Shown here piece after piece: positions 60,863-64,000 of a stretch of DNA of 64,000 bases. A model generated the notes under the pieces. It was not told the origin of the DNA, made no database searches, and saw only the letters and a program-made list of their open reading frames with translations. Location of the stretch: positions 1,306,078 through 1,370,077 of the forward strand of contig RPFO01000213.1 in NCBI GenBank assembly GCA_009746045.1. Direction: 5' to 3'. The DNA is from Mesostigma viride (Eukaryota > Streptophyta > Mesostigmatophyceae > Mesostigmatales > Mesostigmataceae). The position numbers were made by a program, and so were the translations under genes. Position 1 is the stretch's first letter. Every line of letters begins with the position of its first letter.

Positions 60863-61993
60863 AGATGCAGATCATCACCATGCAGGGAGGCAAACGCTGG
60901 CAGCCCATCATGGCTACCCTGAAACAGACAAGGATCAACTGGAGACACTGAGAGACCACAGACAGACCTGAGGTACTTCTCCAAGCTCTTCGATCCTCCA
61001 GATGATGGGACTCGATCTAAGGCCTTCCACGCCTTTGAGGATCCTCAGATACCTCGTCTTCAGCTCTGCCTTCCACACTGCAGGCACCTTAACAAAGAAA
61101 GGGGGAATTGTGCGCCAAGTATCCTGCAGGAAGCACATGTGCTTCCTGCTGATCACCCTTCAGAAAAGCCCTTTTGAAATCTACCAACACAGAGCTATAG
61201 GGTATACCCTTGGCCAGGAAAGACAAATAAATGCACAACAAAATCCTCCAAGTATCATGCAGCATCCCTGGTGTGTAAAGCTCCTCATCTGCTAACTGTC
61301 CAGTGCATGCCATGGTACTCAGTCACAACTGGTCTAACATGTGGCACCTGCACGCCATCCACCTCCTTGAGCTTGAGGACAAACATCAAACTGAGCAGCT
61401 GATGATCCTCAGGCCGGAGGACATGCACAGGCTCTGCACAGTTGGCAACTATCCACTCATGCCCAGAAGCAACAAAGCCAAGAGTCCATGCCTTAGCCAT
61501 CTTGGGGCTTTGCATCATCTCCACTAGCTTGCGCCAAGGTACAGGACTCGTTCCTGGGATCTGGTACCTCTGCACACCCAACTGACGTGGGTCAAACGTA
61601 GTAGGGAGGATCAGCAGGTCCCCAGCAATGGGCTCCTTTGTATCAGGACCCTCTGCCTCTTGACCCCTCACAGCCCTTACAGCCACGCTAAGACCCTGGG
61701 AGTAGCGATATCTCTGCAAGGGAAGGCGGCCCTGCCCCTCTAATGCTAATTCCTCAGAGGATATCCTCACCCCTGGCAAGCACAAGAAGTTCTGACCTAG
61801 AATGGCAGGCCCCTGCATGATACCCTTCTACCACACTGAACGTGGTGGGCACCCCCAGGATAGGCACACTCACCTCTCCCAAGATCTTAATGGACACATT
61901 TCCAGAGAAATTGGAAATTTCATGTACAAAGCATTTTTCCACCGATTGACCGATATCGAGCTGCCTGTAGCTCATTAATATCACGTATGCCAA
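60863..61993 (-). pseudogene. Copia-like relic, 5' half (pre-RT and RT start)
   Basis: On the minus strand, in order: a region with LAKAW/TLGFVASGHEWIVANC, then VLKLKEVDGVQVPHVRPVV, VDFKRAFLKGDQQEAHVLPA (the RT motif before the catalytic box), and DPCLFQGSHDGLPAF followed by LHGDDLHLG, where the GDD box is cut by the giant element at 60,863. Stops and frame changes are frequent, so it was or became inactive. The continuation is at 26,689. Confidence 0.7.
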
Positions 61994-62301
61994 AGCGGGC
62001 CCTGGCCGACCCGCAAAAAATAAAATCTAGGTGCGATAGATTGTCACCATTGAGTTAAATGTTGGGGTGCTGACATGCATGCGTGCTTCAGCGTCAGTCT
62101 TGATCCTGATGAAAAAACATGAACTTACAACTGACTTAGTAAGTGGTAACCAATGAAACCGCTTTGCAGTTTGATCAATATAGAAAACAATTGTTGCCTG
62201 TTGATGTTGGGGTTAAATTGTTGAAAACCTTGGCCAGCACTTGGTTGACCACCTGCTGGCCAAGTAATGTTCACTTGGTAGAACACACAGCAAATAACTC
62301 G
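61994..62301. other. no gene seen
   Basis: Spacer between the Copia relic and the GT29-like gene. Possible Copia leader or LTR remnant, not demonstrable here. Confidence 0.4.
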
Positions 62302-63856
62302 TCACCTATGAATCACAACATGCTCGTGCAACGCCAGAAGCTGCATGATGGCCGACTCCTGCTGGAAGTCAGGCACCCCCGACATCTCAGGAGACCCTGG
62401 CGCCGCACCCAGCGCGTAATACTTTGGATTCACCAGGTCGAAATAGTCATTGCTGGCGTCCTCTACAAAATACGGCCGCCGCAGCCGCAGCATCTCCAGC
62501 ATCTCAGGGCTCATGCTCCCATCCGCCCCCGTCGCGTTCGTCCCATTCCCATCCCCACTAAGATCCACCTCTAGCGGTGGCGGTGGCGGCACTAACCCGG
62601 CCTTCTTGGCCCTCCGCTCCTCCGCAGCCGTCATCCTCGCGCCCACCATGCCCGGCTCGCGTGACGTCGACCGGAAGCCGTACACGTCGACCTGGTCGCA
62701 CACCTGGATCGCAAACATAACGCCCAGGTACTCGGCCGAGGGGTCGCCAGGGGCGACGGGCTCGATCTGAACCGCGCGTGCCAGCAGAAACTTCTTCCAC
62801 TTCTCCTCATCCACGCCGGGGTACCCGCCCCGGATGACATCGGAGGGAGACATATCGCTTTCCTCGATATCGACCAGAACGTCACCGCCCTCATCCTCGC
62901 CCTCGCCTTCCCCCTCGCCTTGATCGCCCCCTGGAGCCTCTTTGCTATCCTTGTCCCCAGCTTGCCCCGCGCTCGCACCCTTGCTCCCACCCCCGCTCGG
63001 TGGTGCCACCATCTTGTTTTTCCGTAGCAGCCGCCGCTGCCCGAACACAGCTTCCCGGAAACCTGCCCTGGACGCCCTCTCTGCGAGGGTCAACCCTTGT
63101 TTGACGTGTGAGCCCGGCACGCCTTGCTGCAGCAAGGGTTCCTGCCCAGCAGAATCTCCCACACCCATCCCATCCCTGGATGCATGCCCCAGCAACCTGC
63201 CTAACGCATCTTCCCGAAGACCATCCCGTTCGTGTCCCAGCAACTGCCGCCGTCGCAGCCGCCGCCGCTCCTGCTCCGCACCCATGGCCAGCCGTTCCCG
63301 GATCTCCGCCAACACCACGTTCTCGTCTTGTTCTTCCCGCCGCGACGTTTCGTTCTTGCCTGGCCCAACCCCATGCTTGTCGCCCCCCGCATCTGCCGAC
63401 GGGCCCCCTCCGATCCCCAGGTCCCTGAACCGCCGCAACAACTCCGAGTGGACCGTGCGCAAGTTGCCAACGAGGCCGCGGGACACAAACAAAAAGTTGT
63501 TGCGCGCGAACGCGTGTCGAAGCGCGACAAACAAATCCTGTGCAAACATGCTCCAAACGATGATCGTCGCCGAGGGCTCCGGCCTCCACGGTCGTCGCTC
63601 ACCGCTTGTGGGCGCCCTAGCCAGCAGCGAGCGCATGAACTCGGGCTGCCAGAAGCGGAAGTCGGTCCTTTTCCCCACGTGGCGCGCAAACCCTTCGGTC
63701 GGTGCGTTGTTGAATCGGAACACGGCGGATGCGGCATCGATGGCGCGGCCGCGCGCGGATGCCAGCAGGGACGCCCCGTTGCCCACCACCGCACACTTGT
63801 CAAAGCGCTGCGTCAGGTCGACCTCGGGAAGGGCGGCACGTAGCTCGGGGGGGATG
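62302..63856 (-). CDS. sialyltransferase-like (GT29) protein, C-terminal exon
   Basis: The exon probably begins at 63,856 after CACGCCCGCAG and runs 518 codons to a stop at 62,302. It opens with PEVDLTQRFDKCAVVGNGAS, then IDAASAVFRFNNAPTEGF and VGKRTDFRF. This is the sialylmotif L pattern (VVGNG...ID...V.R.N.AP..GF...VG..T) that binds the CMP-sialic acid donor. Much later AIQVCDQVDVYGF matches sialylmotif S, and a YFD plus a terminal HEHVVIHR could correspond to motifs III and VS. Between L and S there is a long Gly/Glu- and Arg-rich insertion (about 250 residues). Family members act in the Golgi as type II membrane proteins; the signal anchor would be in exons beyond the window. The donor sugar in this organism is not known. 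Confidence 0.75.
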
Positions 63857-63914
63857 CTGCGGGCGTGTGTGTGGGGGGTGGGGGTGATGGTGGAGGATTG
63901 TTGTAATTGTTGGC

Positions 63915-64000
63915 TGTGATGGTGGCGGCGGCGGCGGCGGCGGCGGGGGTGGTGGTGGTGGTGGTGGTGGTGGTGGTGGTGGTGGTGGTGGTGGTGGTGG
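63915..64000. repeat. GGC/GGT trinucleotide repeat
   Basis: (GGC)n then (GGT)n to the edge of the window, i.e. (CCA)n before the acceptor of the GT29-like exon on the minus strand; presumably intronic. Confidence 0.9.

Overview
This is a window from a eukaryotic nuclear genome. The genes carry GT-AG introns, with reading phase conserved across ten exons of one gene. The DNA is full of minisatellites and microsatellites and contains LINE-type, Copia-type and cut-and-paste transposons. A gene whose C-terminus resembles the ciliary microtubule-inner-protein Pierce1/Pierce2 group suggests a flagellated protist. A sialyltransferase-like GT29 gene, TPR/Sel1-MYND proteins and high GC would fit an alga, possibly of the green lineage, but the organism cannot be fixed from this sequence alone.

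Layout. 1-4.0 kb: a 34-bp minisatellite, a CA/GT tract and a 36-bp minisatellite. 4.1-11.7 kb (+): a complete 10-exon gene (377 aa) with a Pierce-like C-terminus. 11.7-17.6 kb: no host gene; decayed LINE ORF1 pieces and a family of short TIR elements. 17.7-21.3 kb (-): an intronless 1185-aa TPR/Sel1/MYND protein. 21.3-25.7 kb: TIR elements and a decayed LINE reverse transcriptase. 25.8-26.7 kb and 60.9-62.0 kb (both -): the two halves of one Copia-like relic. 62.3 kb to the end (-): the C-terminal exon of a GT29-like gene that runs off the window.

The main discovery is what separates the Copia halves. Positions 26,690-60,862 (34,173 bp) behave as one giant DNA transposon. It has inverted termini beginning GGGCGTCCCCAACATCTACT, is flanked by the direct repeat AGAT on both sides, and interrupts the Copia reverse transcriptase in its catalytic DD box. 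Removing the element plus one AGAT restores the open frame there. Near its right end it carries a three-exon gene for a DDE-type transposase (56.9-60.2 kb, +). The 4-bp target duplication and the motif pattern suggest a Sola-like superfamily (inference). Its left third (27.2-38.0 kb, -) holds a train of cargo genes: one very large multi-exon gene of unknown function, two proteins sharing a Cys/His zinc-type motif, a MYND protein and two small proteins.

An orientation-specific 20-bp dyad, consensus GTTRCGMCNNNNGKCGTTTC, recurs about 30 times inside the element and was not seen outside it. It sits in the introns and spacers of both the cargo genes and the transposase gene, nearly always in the sense direction, often as small tandem arrays. 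Also inside the element are an 11-kb foldback structure (43,999-55,063) built from ~71-bp tandem repeats, a ~770-bp palindrome with tRNA-like sequence at its centre, long GA-rich and GCGTAA arrays, and an assembly gap (38,886-39,000) bounded by duplicated sequence. Several coding frames in the element break at homopolymer runs, which looks as much like sequencing error as decay.
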